Of a stretch of 64,000 nt of DNA, positions 52,767 to 60,913 are shown piece by piece. A program made the translations under genes and the position numbers. The notes under the pieces were generated by a model, which saw nothing but the letters and a program-made list of their open reading frames with translations, was not told the DNA's origin and ran no database searches. Source of the DNA: JAJRVM01 sp963700515 (lineage in GTDB: Bacteria; Planctomycetota; Planctomycetia; Pirellulales; Pirellulaceae); assembly GCA_963700515.1 (NCBI GenBank), contig CAVOXY010000045.1, positions 1 to 64,000 on the forward strand, written 5' to 3'. Every line of letters starts with the position of its first letter. The stretch's first letter is position 1.

Positions 52767-53636
52767 TCAGTCGCCCTGAGCATGTTCGCCGATTGTCACC
52801 AAGTCGCCAGTCGATTTCTCAGCCGAATCGCGACTCAAGACACTCGACAAAACCACGCTCTTGCACTGTGTGCAATCCAGGCAACGAATGCACTGCAAGT
52901 CGCCAGCCATTTCTCGCGGCCCGCCACCATAACGGCATAACGACTGGCACCTATTGCAGTCAGTGCAACTCTCCTTCTGCACGCGAATGAACACGAACGA
53001 AAACAAGTTGCACAAGCTGAAGATCGCGCCGAGCGGGCAGAGGACCGTGCACCAGGGACGCCACGTGAAGAGCATCGCCAGCAAGAACGCCACGAGAATC
53101 GCGGATTTGGCGAGCGTGGGCCAGACCACCTCCTGGCCGGTCACCGCGAGCCGCACCGTATTGGGAACCGCAGCTTCCAAGGCACCGGCCGGACACAGAC
53201 GGCAGAAAAACAATGCATGCTCTTCGCCCCAGAGGTACGGGACAAACAGGACCAGTCCCACCAGAACCACAAACCGAACGTGCCGCATCCATCCCGGAAT
53301 ACTGAACTTGGGTGTCGGAATCCGACCGACCAGGTCCTGCAGGAAACCGAACGGGCAGACCCAGCCGCACACGAAACCGCCGAGCGACACGCCCGCGATC
53401 AGCAATATCCCTACCGCCACGAAAGGAAAGACATGTAACGCGCTGAAGTTCGCCAACACTCCGATCGGGCAGGCGAGAGTTGCCAGTGGGCAGGAATGGC
53501 AGTGGAAGACGGGAGAGCAAAAAGTATGTAGACGGAGCATCAATGGATCGAGCCAGGCCAACAAGAAAGTCGCCTGCAACCAGATTCGCCAGGCAGCGAG
53601 TTTCGCCGTCATCGAGCGGTATTTTTTTTTGGCCAT
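52767..53636 (-). CDS. Membrane polyferredoxin (NapH/CcoG/NosR-C-terminal type, 4Fe-4S)
   Basis: 289 residues. I take the ATG at 53636, with AGGAGG 11 nt upstream, over the GTG that starts 9 nt earlier. Four or more membrane spans (RIWLQATFLLAWLDPLMLRL, VFPFVAVGILLIAGVSLGGF, RFVVLVGLVLFVPYLW, AKSAILVAFLLAMLF) carry the cysteine motifs CGWVCPFGFLQD, FCRLCPAGALEA and CTVLCPLGAI. The C-terminal tail has ferredoxin-like CTDCNRCQSLC and CIRCLDCTQC. Such proteins pass electrons across or along the cytoplasmic membrane, usually to periplasmic partners. It lies 27 nt after the proline-rich membrane protein gene and between the two selenoprotein genes, so it is a good candidate for their electron donor (inference). 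The TGA stop is a true stop. Confidence 0.88.
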   Translation of the reverse strand: MAKKKYRSMTAKLAAWRIWLQATFLLAWLDPLMLRLHTFCSPVFHCHSCPLATLACPIGVLANFSALHVFPFVAVGILLIAGVSLGGFVCGWVCPFGFLQDLVGRIPTPKFSIPGWMRHVRFVVLVGLVLFVPYLWGEEHALFFCRLCPAGALEAAVPNTVRLAVTGQEVVWPTLAKSAILVAFLLAMLFTWRPWCTVLCPLGAIFSLCNLFSFVFIRVQKESCTDCNRCQSLCRYGGGPREMAGDLQCIRCLDCTQCKSVVLSSVLSRDSAEKSTGDLVTIGEHAQGD

Positions 53637-53663
53637 GGCCACCACGACCTCCTGTCACTTCAC

Positions 53664-54077
53664 TCACGTAGGGCAGAGCGAAGGTGGCTCACCGCTGTAC
53701 GTTCTGCGCAGTTCGCCGGAATCCAGCAACACCAGCCCGCCAATCGTCACGTCGCGCACAATCACCGTCTCCAGCTCGTCCGTGCCCACAAAGATCTTCT
53801 GCTTCACCTTCTGCAACTCAGGTGGGGGTGCACCAAAAGGCGAAAAGACGCCCGGACCGCCGCCGAAGTCCGGCATGCCGTCCATCCCGGGAAAGCCGTC
53901 CATGCCCGGAGGTCCGCCCAAGTCGGGAGGCGGGGGTGGAGGGGGCGCCAGCGAAATCTCGATCTCCTGCTCCTCAAACACGTGCGCGGTGTGCTTCTCC
54001 ACACCATACACGAGTGCGGCGATACCGAGTGACAGCACAACCAGAGGCAACATCGCTCGCCGCAAGATTCCCCACAT
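53664..54077 (-). CDS. Membrane-anchored proline-rich protein, unknown
   Basis: 137 residues, starting MWGILRRAMLPLVVLSLGIA, one N-terminal membrane span. Then EEQEIEISLAPPPPPPPDL, a Gly/Pro/Met-rich linker with repeated PGMDG.P and a C-terminal beta-type segment (KQKIFVGTDELETVIVRDV, LRRTYSGEPPSLCPT). The longer upstream frame is ruled out because it runs through tRNA-Sec. No family recognised. It is 27 nt before the polyferredoxin gene and so probably co-transcribed. A periplasmic adaptor between the polyferredoxin and a partner is possible but speculative. A single Cys lies four residues from the C-terminus. Confidence 0.7.
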   Translation of the reverse strand: MWGILRRAMLPLVVLSLGIAALVYGVEKHTAHVFEEQEIEISLAPPPPPPPDLGGPPGMDGFPGMDGMPDFGGGPGVFSPFGAPPPELQKVKQKIFVGTDELETVIVRDVTIGGLVLLDSGELRRTYSGEPPSLCPT

Positions 54078-54205
54078 CCGCCGTTCCTCAATCACGTTGG
54101 CTGACTTCCAGTTCCGACAGCGGACAGAAGCCGGTCCGGTATCAAACCAGACCCGTTTCCCACCAACCGACGGCGCACTCGCAAAGCATTGCGCGCTGAA
54201 GAAAA

Positions 54206-54302
54206 TGGCGGAGGTGAATGGGAATCGAACCCACTCGGGATCTTCATCGGACCCCGCACTGATTTTGAAGACCAGGGGCACCACCAAGTACCTCTCACCT
54301 CC
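54206..54302 (-). tRNA. selC: tRNA-Sec (selenocysteine, anticodon UCA)
   Basis: 97 nt including an encoded CCA. The acceptor GGAGGTGA pairs with TCACCTCC (8 bp, as required for bacterial tRNA-Sec), with G as discriminator. The anticodon arm is CTGGT-CTTCAAA-ATCAG, with TCA (minus-strand complement of 54266-54268) reading UGA. A long variable arm has a 7-bp stem (CGGGGTC/GATCCCG), and the T arm has GTGGG-TTCGATT-CCCAT. The short D stem is GGTAC/GTGCC. It lies between the two selenoprotein genes, on their strand. Confidence 0.96.
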
Positions 54303-54396
54303 GCATGACCGCTTCGCCGCCGAACTCCAGTCAGCCGCTATTGTACTACAGTCCAGGACTTTCGTCTGCTCCGATTTGGCACGGAATTCCGTTTTC

Positions 54397-54463
54397 TGGT
54401 GTGCCGGCGCTCGCCGTCACGTGTGTCGGAGAGGTAACGTTGGGCGGGCGATCTTGGCACACC
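54397..54463. repeat. Dispersed 67-68-bp element, copy 3
   Basis: Starts TGGTGTGCCGGCGCTCGC and ends TTGGCACACC, like the copies at 34008 and 50466. It lies between tRNA-Sec and the stop of the second selenoprotein gene. Confidence 0.75.
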
Positions 54464-54479
54464 CTACCGCTACCGCGGC

Positions 54480-55946
54480 TCACAAGCGAAACGCGTCTGC
54501 TCCATCGCTCTCACCTGTGAACTCTCCAGGTACATCGGGCATCCAATCTCGATTGTCTGGACAGAACCCTTCACGAAAACGTTCGCGATAACAGGGGCTG
54601 AAGACGCACAGCAATGCCACCGGCAGATTCAGAACGTAAAGCACACCCGCAATGAATACCGTAGCCACGAGTCCCGGAATGACAAAGTCTCCCAACATCT
54701 CGACAAGCGACAGACCAACGCCTCCTTCGATCACTACCATAATCACGAAGAATGGCGCAGTGCACAGCCCACAGACAATCGGTATCCATAGCATGGGCCA
54801 GAGCAGCACATGCAGCGGATCACAGTTTCCGCGACAGCACCATCCCGTCAGCGCGGTCACCACAATGAGCGGCATCGTGCTGATGGCCCAAATGCCGATC
54901 AGTGGCCACGTCATGCCAGCGGACACCCAAAAGCCGAAGTAACCGACGTAGCCAACAACACCCACTGCCAACGTCATGGCACACGCCGCGAGAAAAGTAC
55001 GCACTCGATCTCGCCCCAACAGCCCTGGTCCCATCAGCCAGACACTGGACCAGGCAATCGCGACTGCCGTGAGGAACTGACCGATGATGTCAAGCTCCGA
55101 CGAATCAGGAATGACAACCAGGATCAACAGCCAGAAAACCACGAGCGCCAGTGGCGGCAGCAGGATCAGCCATGCTTGCCAACTGCGATTGCGCTTCGGT
55201 ACGACGGCCATCAGTAGCAGCAAAATCCACTGGGGGAGACCAGGCACGTTGTAGTACCAATGCCACTGGAAATCCACCGGTTGACCCTCCCTGGGACCAA
55301 GCATGCCCAGGTCCTGGGTCGCGACAATCTTCAGTGAGCCGGTGCCGGTTGTTGTAGGTACTCGCCACGAGCACGCGCAGGTGCCACCTCAGCCATAGGC
55401 GAAAGAGTCGGAGCCGAGCATTCTGCCATTCTGATAGACAGTGAATTGGGGTGGCTCAGGACTTGGAGCAATCTGGTTCGTGACAGAGTACTTGCGTCCC
55501 GCGGCATCGACCAACTCGTAGTCCATCTCCAGGAATTTGCCATGACGTGTCACGGCAGCGCTGGGAGATAGAGGGGCACCAATGACCAGCTGGTAAGGCC
55601 TATCACGTGAAAGCTCAAACCACTGCTCCTCACCCGCGAAGCGATTCGACGATTCGTAGCCTCCCTCCAACTCGACACTGGCGACACGATATCGGCCCTC
55701 AGGCAACCGCAAGCTCGCGCCGGGCCGCATGTATCTCTGGCCCGCAAGACGATTAGATACTTCGCCTGACGCGTCGCTCATCTTGATCAGTGTCAAGCTG
55801 AGTATCGAATGCCCCTCGATTTTCAACTCGCAAAGCTCCGGCTGCTGAGCCGCCGCGGTCTGCTCTGAAAACACGGCTGGCATGGCCATGATTGTCGAGC
55901 ACGCCACAGCGATGGCGGTTGCCAGCAGTCTTTGCTTGTCAGGCAT
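54480..55946 (-). CDS. Membrane selenoprotein with Sec domain fused to a multi-spanning region (in-frame TGA read as Sec)
   Basis: 488 residues if TGA at 55391-55389 is read as Sec186. The start at 55946 has GAGG 8 nt upstream and a signal peptide (RLLATAIAVACSTIMAMPAV). The extracytoplasmic domain has LRLPEGRYRVASVEL, PPQFTVYQNGRMLG and then FAYGUGGTCACSWRVPT. It aligns end to end with the C-terminal domain of selenoprotein 1. The same frame continues without a break into DFQWHWYYNVPGLPQWILLL and about seven membrane spans (WLILLPPLALVVFWLLILVV, FFVIMVVIEGGVGL, FIAGVLYVLNLPVALLCVF), ending FTGESDGADAFRL. There is no frame break anywhere in this gene. Both halves could wrongly be annotated as separate genes. 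tRNA-Sec is 178 nt downstream. The family is unknown to me; a membrane redox role is inferred. Confidence 0.87.
55358..55391 (-). promoter_or_regulatory. Bacterial SECIS element, selenoprotein 2
   Basis: TGA, 14 nt, then GTGCTCG-TGG-CGAGTAC: the same stem-loop as in selenoprotein 1, with one A-U pair changed to G-U. Spacing, loop and stem length are identical in the two genes. The flanking outer pairing is weaker here. Confidence 0.83.
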
Positions 55947-56358
55947 GTGATCGGCCTCGCCAAAAAATGGATGGTAGGGCAGTTCAAAAATCGACGATTC
56001 CCAGCAGAGTGCGGTCAGCCAACACGCGTCACCATCGAGCGGCTTCGCGTCCGACAATCCGACTCAACCTGCAAAATCCTTGCCTCTGCCAGACTAGTGA
56101 ATCGCAAACACTCAGCCATCAACCGACAGCGTCCGGGAATTGGGAGTGCGAAGCTGCCTTGTTGAATTCGTCACGGGACAGGCTTCCAGCGTGTCATCTG
56201 CGAGAGTCACACAGGGATCGGCACCTGAAACTGGGCGATCCTGACAGGCTGGAAGCCTACCTCACGTGCGCTTGGTAGACTGAAACAATAGCCTCGCCTC
56301 CCCCCCTGAACCAGCCGACTATGCGAATTTCACGGTCGCTCCTCAAGCACCTCTCCAC
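55947..56358. other. Intergenic region upstream of selenoprotein 2
   Basis: No gene recognised. An inverted repeat with arms near CAGGCTTCCAGC (about 56182) and GGCTGGAAGCC (about 56246) could be a terminator for the activase gene or a remnant repeat. Confidence 0.5.
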
Positions 56359-57156
56359 TTATCGACCAGCCAGGGGGGAATTCCCCGACTTTTTCGTCGC
56401 CAACAGAGCGGCCCCGAAGGCACAAGTCAGCTGCGGATCGGCTGCGATCACCACCGCCTGGCCCAGCGAAGCGTCGAGCGCCGCATCCATCCCGGGGACG
56501 AGGGCAACGCCACCGGTGAAAACAACGGGTGCCATGACCTGCCGGCCGGCCATCGCCGTGACCCGCGCGGCAATAGCTGCCTGCACTCCCGCGACAATAT
56601 CCGCTGGTGCAATCTCTTGGGCCAACAATCCCACGATCTCTGTTTCCGCAAACACGACGCACATGCTGCTGATCATCGCCGGAGCCCGGCTCTCTCGAGC
56701 CATTTCGCCCAAACATGCCAGTCGCACACCCAAGCGAGTCGCCACAACTTCCAAGAAACGGCCCGTCCCCGCGGCGCATCGATCATTCATCACGAAATCC
56801 GCGACACTGCCGTTGGCAGCGAGCCGAATCAGCTTGCTGTCCTGTCCTCCGATGTCAATCACTGTCCGCGCGCCCGGCACGGCGTGAGCAATGGCGGTTG
56901 CCTGGCAGGTAATTTCCGTGATCGTGACGCCGGCATCCCGGATTAATTTTCTGCCATAGCCGGTTGCCACGATGGAGTGCACGTCGTCACGATGCAGTCC
57001 ATGCTGTCGCAGTACGCTCTCCAGTAGATGCCGGGCGAGCAGATCCTGCTCGACGCCCTGATCGATCACGCCAGATCCCACAAGCTGGAGACTCTGACCA
57101 TCAAGCAGGACGATCTTAATCGTCCTTGAACCGGCGTCAATACCCGCACAAATCAT
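56359..57156 (-). CDS. ATPase activator of 2-hydroxyacyl-CoA dehydratase type (HgdC/BcrAD/YjiL-like)
   Basis: 265 residues, ASKHA fold. It starts MICAGIDAGSRTIKIVLLDG (phosphate-1), with VIDIGGQDSKLI (phosphate-2) and the cluster motif MNDRCAAGTGRFLEVV with Cys near residue 128. The second cluster cysteine is in SSMCVVFAETEIVGLLAQ, and VVFTGGVALVPGMDAAL forms the adenosine site. Known activators are homodimers sharing one [4Fe-4S] cluster; they use ATP to fire low-potential electrons into a dehydratase, reductase or double-cubane protein. Here the partners are the three proteins encoded just upstream on the same strand. It is the last gene of this cluster and lies 412 nt before the second selenoprotein gene. 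Length and motifs are complete. Confidence 0.9.
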   Translation of the reverse strand: MICAGIDAGSRTIKIVLLDGQSLQLVGSGVIDQGVEQDLLARHLLESVLRQHGLHRDDVHSIVATGYGRKLIRDAGVTITEITCQATAIAHAVPGARTVIDIGGQDSKLIRLAANGSVADFVMNDRCAAGTGRFLEVVATRLGVRLACLGEMARESRAPAMISSMCVVFAETEIVGLLAQEIAPADIVAGVQAAIAARVTAMAGRQVMAPVVFTGGVALVPGMDAALDASLGQAVVIAADPQLTCAFGAALLATKKSGNSPLAGR

Positions 57157-57304
57157 CGCTCTCTACCGTTTCTTGCTCAAAGTGCCAGCCTTCCAGCCCC
57201 TGCCAACAGATCCGACGCCGGAAACGCCTGTTATTTCACCCATAGACACCGGATGTGAATTCTGAACCCTTTCCGCCGGGAAGCGAGCCACAACAAATGC
57301 GGCT

Positions 57305-58708
57305 CTATCGGCCACATGGATCGCGTGACTTACCGTGTGAATTCCTCACCGTTTCGATCAGCGCTTCCAGGCGTGTCTTCAGCGTCGGTTCCATGGAATC
57401 CAGCAACGACGGCACTTCGATCTCCACAACAGGAACCCCGAGTCGACGCCGTACCGTCTCACCAATTGTCGCCCCCTCCATCGCGCAGTGGCTGGCACCG
57501 GGAATCCGCGAGATGATCAAGGACTCGGCGCCAAAAGCTTGCATATCGCGACAGACTCGATCGGCCCGGTCAGCCGGCGAACCGACCATGGGATCGGCCA
57601 GCGCGGTGCGAGCCAAGGCTTCCCACGGAGGGACGTCCTCGGGAATCGGTTCCAACGTGTGTGAGAACAAGTATTCCGTGCCGCACACTCGACCACCGGC
57701 ATCTTCCAACAGATTCATCATGCGAAGATCAGCGACCGGGTTCAGCCAGAACACGCGAACCGCATCCGCATCCGACAAACCTGCGCCGGCATGAACACGC
57801 CGCTCGACTTCTTCCAACAGCAACCCTAAAACGACCAGACACTCATTCTGATCCGAACAGAAATGAATCGCCAGCATTTCGGCTATCAGCATCTCCAGAG
57901 CCGGCAGAGGAGACCGGCGCGCCGTAAACACGACTTGACGAAGCTGCGCCAGGAGTTGACGCACGTGATTCGCTCGCCGAATACCGTCTCGCAAAGCATC
58001 CTCGGTCAGTCGTCGACCGGTATGGGATTCCAATTTCCGCCCCACGCGTAACAATTCGTTCCGGACGAACGCCACCTGAGCAGCCGGTGCCGAACATCCG
58101 CCGGGGAGCCTGACGGCAGGCTCGCCTGGATCGGGCCTGCGCCGATGTGGAATCTCCCACCAGAACACCGAATGACCGAGCTTGTCGAGACGCTGGGCAA
58201 TCGCCGACAGGTCGTCACACGTCGCCCCCACACTGCAGATCAGTAGCTCCGGAATGGGAAAGTGGGCGCGGCTGACGAATGCACCCAGCAGTGCACGAAC
58301 CGGACAGAAGGAATCGTCAATACCGAGTGAATCAGCGATTTCCAGCAAGCCGGCCGTCTGCTGCATGATGCAGGGAATCCACCACGCCCCATCCGGATAG
58401 AAGGCAATGACGTCAGGCAGTGCGTAGGCCATCACCGGCACAGTTCCCAAGTCCTTCAGCGTACCCACCAGTTGTTTACCTGCCTGGCGAGACGCGTGGA
58501 GCCTTTCTTCTTCTGTCAGCAGGAAATTCCACAAACGCAACGCCGCGGCCGAATTGTCCATGCGGAGCTTCAACAGCCGGTGATCGCCGTCGTCCACATG
58601 CCGCCGCAGACATCCTCCATAAGCCGGCTCGCGCAGACCCTGACGGTGGAGATCCCGGTAGCGGAGATCCCATTGGTCGAGCGTGATTCGTGCGGGCGGC
58701 TCCATCAT
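57305..58708 (-). CDS. 2-hydroxyacyl-CoA dehydratase D-component-like protein, divergent (1)
   Basis: 467 residues. It has the HgdB/YjiM-type layout with cysteines in family positions: DDSFCPVRALLGAF (Cys135) and SVGATCDDLSAIAQRL (Cys164), with HCAMEGATIGE further on. FWLNPVADLRMMNLLEDAGG resembles the later lobe (V-x-P-V...LE..GG). The first expected cysteine region reads DGAWWIPCIMQQ (Cys113), unlike the usual P-x-x-x-C. It starts 10 nt after the stop of the next upstream gene. It could form a heteromer with the other two proteins, as BcrB/BcrC or HgdA/HgdB do. The substrate is unknown. Confidence 0.72.
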   Translation of the reverse strand: MMEPPARITLDQWDLRYRDLHRQGLREPAYGGCLRRHVDDGDHRLLKLRMDNSAAALRLWNFLLTEEERLHASRQAGKQLVGTLKDLGTVPVMAYALPDVIAFYPDGAWWIPCIMQQTAGLLEIADSLGIDDSFCPVRALLGAFVSRAHFPIPELLICSVGATCDDLSAIAQRLDKLGHSVFWWEIPHRRRPDPGEPAVRLPGGCSAPAAQVAFVRNELLRVGRKLESHTGRRLTEDALRDGIRRANHVRQLLAQLRQVVFTARRSPLPALEMLIAEMLAIHFCSDQNECLVVLGLLLEEVERRVHAGAGLSDADAVRVFWLNPVADLRMMNLLEDAGGRVCGTEYLFSHTLEPIPEDVPPWEALARTALADPMVGSPADRADRVCRDMQAFGAESLIISRIPGASHCAMEGATIGETVRRRLGVPVVEIEVPSLLDSMEPTLKTRLEALIETVRNSHGKSRDPCGR

Positions 58709-58718
58709 CGCAGCATCT

Positions 58719-59678
58719 CTAGGAATGCTTCCATTCTCCCGAGGGTGCGTGCAGCCGCATGGCCATCACCTTCGGCAACGTCAATATCAAGCAGTGGAAC
58801 AGGACTCCAGCGCCGCATGGCCTCCAGTTCGGCGTGCCACAGATCACAAAACAGACGCCTCCAAAACAAGATCCCACGAACGCCGCGCGCGGCGATCTGC
58901 TGGCCAAGCCACTCGTACAAGCGGGTATTGGGGCGACGAAACGCGTCGGGAATTTCGTCAAAATAGACGCGCACAGTTCCGCCAGTGGATCACTGGCCAA
59001 ACACGCTCGATCCAGCGGCGCCGGCAAAGTCCGCTCGCCCCACTCACTGGCATCCAGCACGATGCGTCCCCCTGCCGCCGCTACTTGTTCGAGAAAAACA
59101 AAGTCATCCCCCAACAACGGGCCACCGACCAACGCCAACGGTACGCCAGAGTCCGAATCGAGAGTATCGTTGGTCGTGCACGTCCATGTCCCGTCATTAC
59201 GCAGCTCGGCAAGCCTTTCCGCATAGTGGCCATCGGACACGGCCGGCCAGTTCCCGCGCACCGCCGCTCGGGCCTCTTCGTATCGTTGGATCGTGAGCTG
59301 CAGAAATTCTGGCGATGGTGCACGACCGCCCAACGACTCGCAGAAACGACCGAGTCGACTGAGCTCCTCCCGGTAGAGTTGTCGCACCTCCGAACCTTGC
59401 CAGGTGGATGGAACATTCAACAGAAAAACCGGCAGCTGGCAGTTTCCCTCCAGATAGGCCGCGGCGTACCGCATCTGATCACAGATCGTCGTTAGCACGA
59501 GCGCTGCCACGTCAGTCTGTTCGAGTGCCGGATCGACCAGCAGATTCGCACAGCGGCACACGCCACGGCGAGCGGCGGTTGCCCCTGGCGCAATTCCCGG
59601 CAGCCAGACAGGGCGCAGATCGTGCGCCGCAATCCACTCCGGAGGAACAAACGGGCTAGAGTAGGCCACCTTCATCAT
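58719..59678 (-). CDS. 2-hydroxyacyl-CoA dehydratase D-component-like protein, short and divergent (2)
   Basis: 319 residues, starting MMKVAYSSPFVPPEWIAAHD, equivalent to the family start where 'P.ElI.AAG..P' is usual. Cysteines at GVCRCANLLVD (residues about 40-42) and LVLTTICDQMRYAAAYLEG (about 66) match the second and third ligand regions. GNCQLPVFLLNVPSTW corresponds to the 'v..l..P' strand. LVGGPLLGDDFVFLEQVAAAGG matches the second-lobe motif G.P......l...Ee.G. Its ATG overlaps the TGA of the upstream gene (ATGA), so translation is coupled. It is shorter than full D-components (about 380-420). The substrate is unknown. Confidence 0.7.
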   Translation of the reverse strand: MMKVAYSSPFVPPEWIAAHDLRPVWLPGIAPGATAARRGVCRCANLLVDPALEQTDVAALVLTTICDQMRYAAAYLEGNCQLPVFLLNVPSTWQGSEVRQLYREELSRLGRFCESLGGRAPSPEFLQLTIQRYEEARAAVRGNWPAVSDGHYAERLAELRNDGTWTCTTNDTLDSDSGVPLALVGGPLLGDDFVFLEQVAAAGGRIVLDASEWGERTLPAPLDRACLASDPLAELCASILTKFPTRFVAPIPACTSGLASRSPRAAFVGSCFGGVCFVICGTPNWRPCGAGVLFHCLILTLPKVMAMRLHAPSGEWKHS

Positions 59679-60913
59679 GCAGCGCGAATCGTCTCGAAAA
59701 GAGCCTCCACGCGGACTCCGATTCGCGCAGAGTCAGAGGGCGAGTAATCGGTCTCAATCCGCAAATAGGGGAGTCCCAGCTCCTCTTCCACAAAGCGTTT
59801 GACCCGATGAGATTCTACGTCGTACGTCAAACAGGCCTGCCAGATCAGGTCAATCACACACTCGGGGCGATAGAGCTCCGTCAACTGCCGCAGCGAATCG
59901 AGGCGACGATCATTGCTGGTCATGACGGAACAGGGTAAGTGAAAATACTTCTCAGCCAATGCCGCCATCGGGTCGGCAGCTGCCATATCGACGTCTTCCA
60001 GCAGCGGCTTCAAACCGGTACAGTTTTCCATCGCAACTACCAGGCCGCAATTCTCCTCAATGATCTCCAGCACTCGCTCCGCTCCGTAAACAATCGGCAC
60101 ACCTGTCATCAAGACGCGGACGGGCGGCGGGCCTTCAGAGGAGTTTCCGGGTTGGCCGCAAAATTCCAACGCCTTTTCGTACTGCTGAAAGTCACTCTCC
60201 AGTCCGGAGATGCTGCTCTTCAGCTTGATCAGTTGACGACCGGTCAGCGGGGGCTGATCGGCCGCCATCGACGACGCCAATTCGCGACGCAACCGTCTCT
60301 CACGATTCATCACCGCAATCGCATCGCGAATCTTCTCATCCGTGACCGTCACCTCAAAACGGTTTTCCAAAAACCTGCGGAACTTCCGCAATTCGCTCCG
60401 CCAATGCGTCAAGGCATCCGGGTCGTCCACTTTCTGAGGCAACTCCAGGATATAGACGGGCCGAGTTTCGCTCAGCAACTCGTACATTTTCTTCTTGCCG
60501 TCGCAGGTTGTTTCGCCAACGATCAGGTCCGCCATCTCCAGAAAGGGATTGCTCCTCTCGATATGGTAACCGAACGTCGACTTGATCAACGGGCAAAGAT
60601 TGGCCGGCAGCTCTGTCTCGGCGGCCGCGATCGTCTCGCGGGATCCCCCGCAAAGACAAACCGGCACGCCACCGGCTGCCATGATCAATTCGCGCGGGGT
60701 GAACTCGCACAGGATTCCCACAACCGGCCGCCCCTGTTGCTTAGCTGCCGTGGCGTGCTCCAGGCAGTTGGCAATCATCCGATCGAACCAGCCAAACGGA
60801 TCCAGAATCTCCGCGGGGCATGGAGCAACACGAGGGGACTCCCCCTGCCCCGTGCGCCCACACGCGTCCCTTGGTTGAGATTCACCACCGCCGCCACAGC
60901 ATGAACCGTTCAT
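59675..60913 (-). CDS. 2-hydroxyacyl-CoA dehydratase D-component / double-cubane cluster protein-like (HgdB/YjiM type) (3)
   Basis: 412 residues from the ATG at 60913 (AGAGG 6 nt upstream; a longer frame upstream runs through repeat DNA). The Cys/Gly-rich N-terminus MNGSCCGGGGESQPRDACGR is unusual. The family core then follows: VVGILCEFTPRELIMAAGG (Cys69), VPVCLCGGSRETI (Cys86, Cys88), LPANLCPLIKSTFGY (Cys107) and IVGETTCDGKKKMYELL (Cys137), ending with VRVLMTGVPIVYGAERVLEI and AAADPMAALAEKYFHLPCSV. This is the most canonical of the three and closest in pattern to YjiM-like double-cubane proteins. Known members reduce or dehydrate CoA substrates or small molecules after ATP-driven activation. 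The ATGA overlap couples it to the next gene. Confidence 0.85.
   Translation of the reverse strand: MNGSCCGGGGESQPRDACGRTGQGESPRVAPCPAEILDPFGWFDRMIANCLEHATAAKQQGRPVVGILCEFTPRELIMAAGGVPVCLCGGSRETIAAAETELPANLCPLIKSTFGYHIERSNPFLEMADLIVGETTCDGKKKMYELLSETRPVYILELPQKVDDPDALTHWRSELRKFRRFLENRFEVTVTDEKIRDAIAVMNRERRLRRELASSMAADQPPLTGRQLIKLKSSISGLESDFQQYEKALEFCGQPGNSSEGPPPVRVLMTGVPIVYGAERVLEIIEENCGLVVAMENCTGLKPLLEDVDMAAADPMAALAEKYFHLPCSVMTSNDRRLDSLRQLTELYRPECVIDLIWQACLTYDVESHRVKRFVEEELGLPYLRIETDYSPSDSARIGVRVEALFETIRAA

Noticed and set aside
52767..52769. TGA at the end of the polyferredoxin gene as Sec
   Set aside because: Another stop comes after four codons and there is no hairpin of the type seen in the two selenoprotein genes.
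53664..53666. TGA after SLCPT in the proline-rich gene as Sec
   Set aside because: Followed by only two codons and another TGA; the next gene's ribosome-binding site lies there.
54081..54287. Longer N-terminus for the proline-rich protein
   Set aside because: It would be translated through tRNA-Sec.
54206..54302. A tRNA-Ser with a long variable arm
   Set aside because: The anticodon reads UCA (for UGA) and the acceptor stem has 8 bp, both specific to tRNA-Sec.
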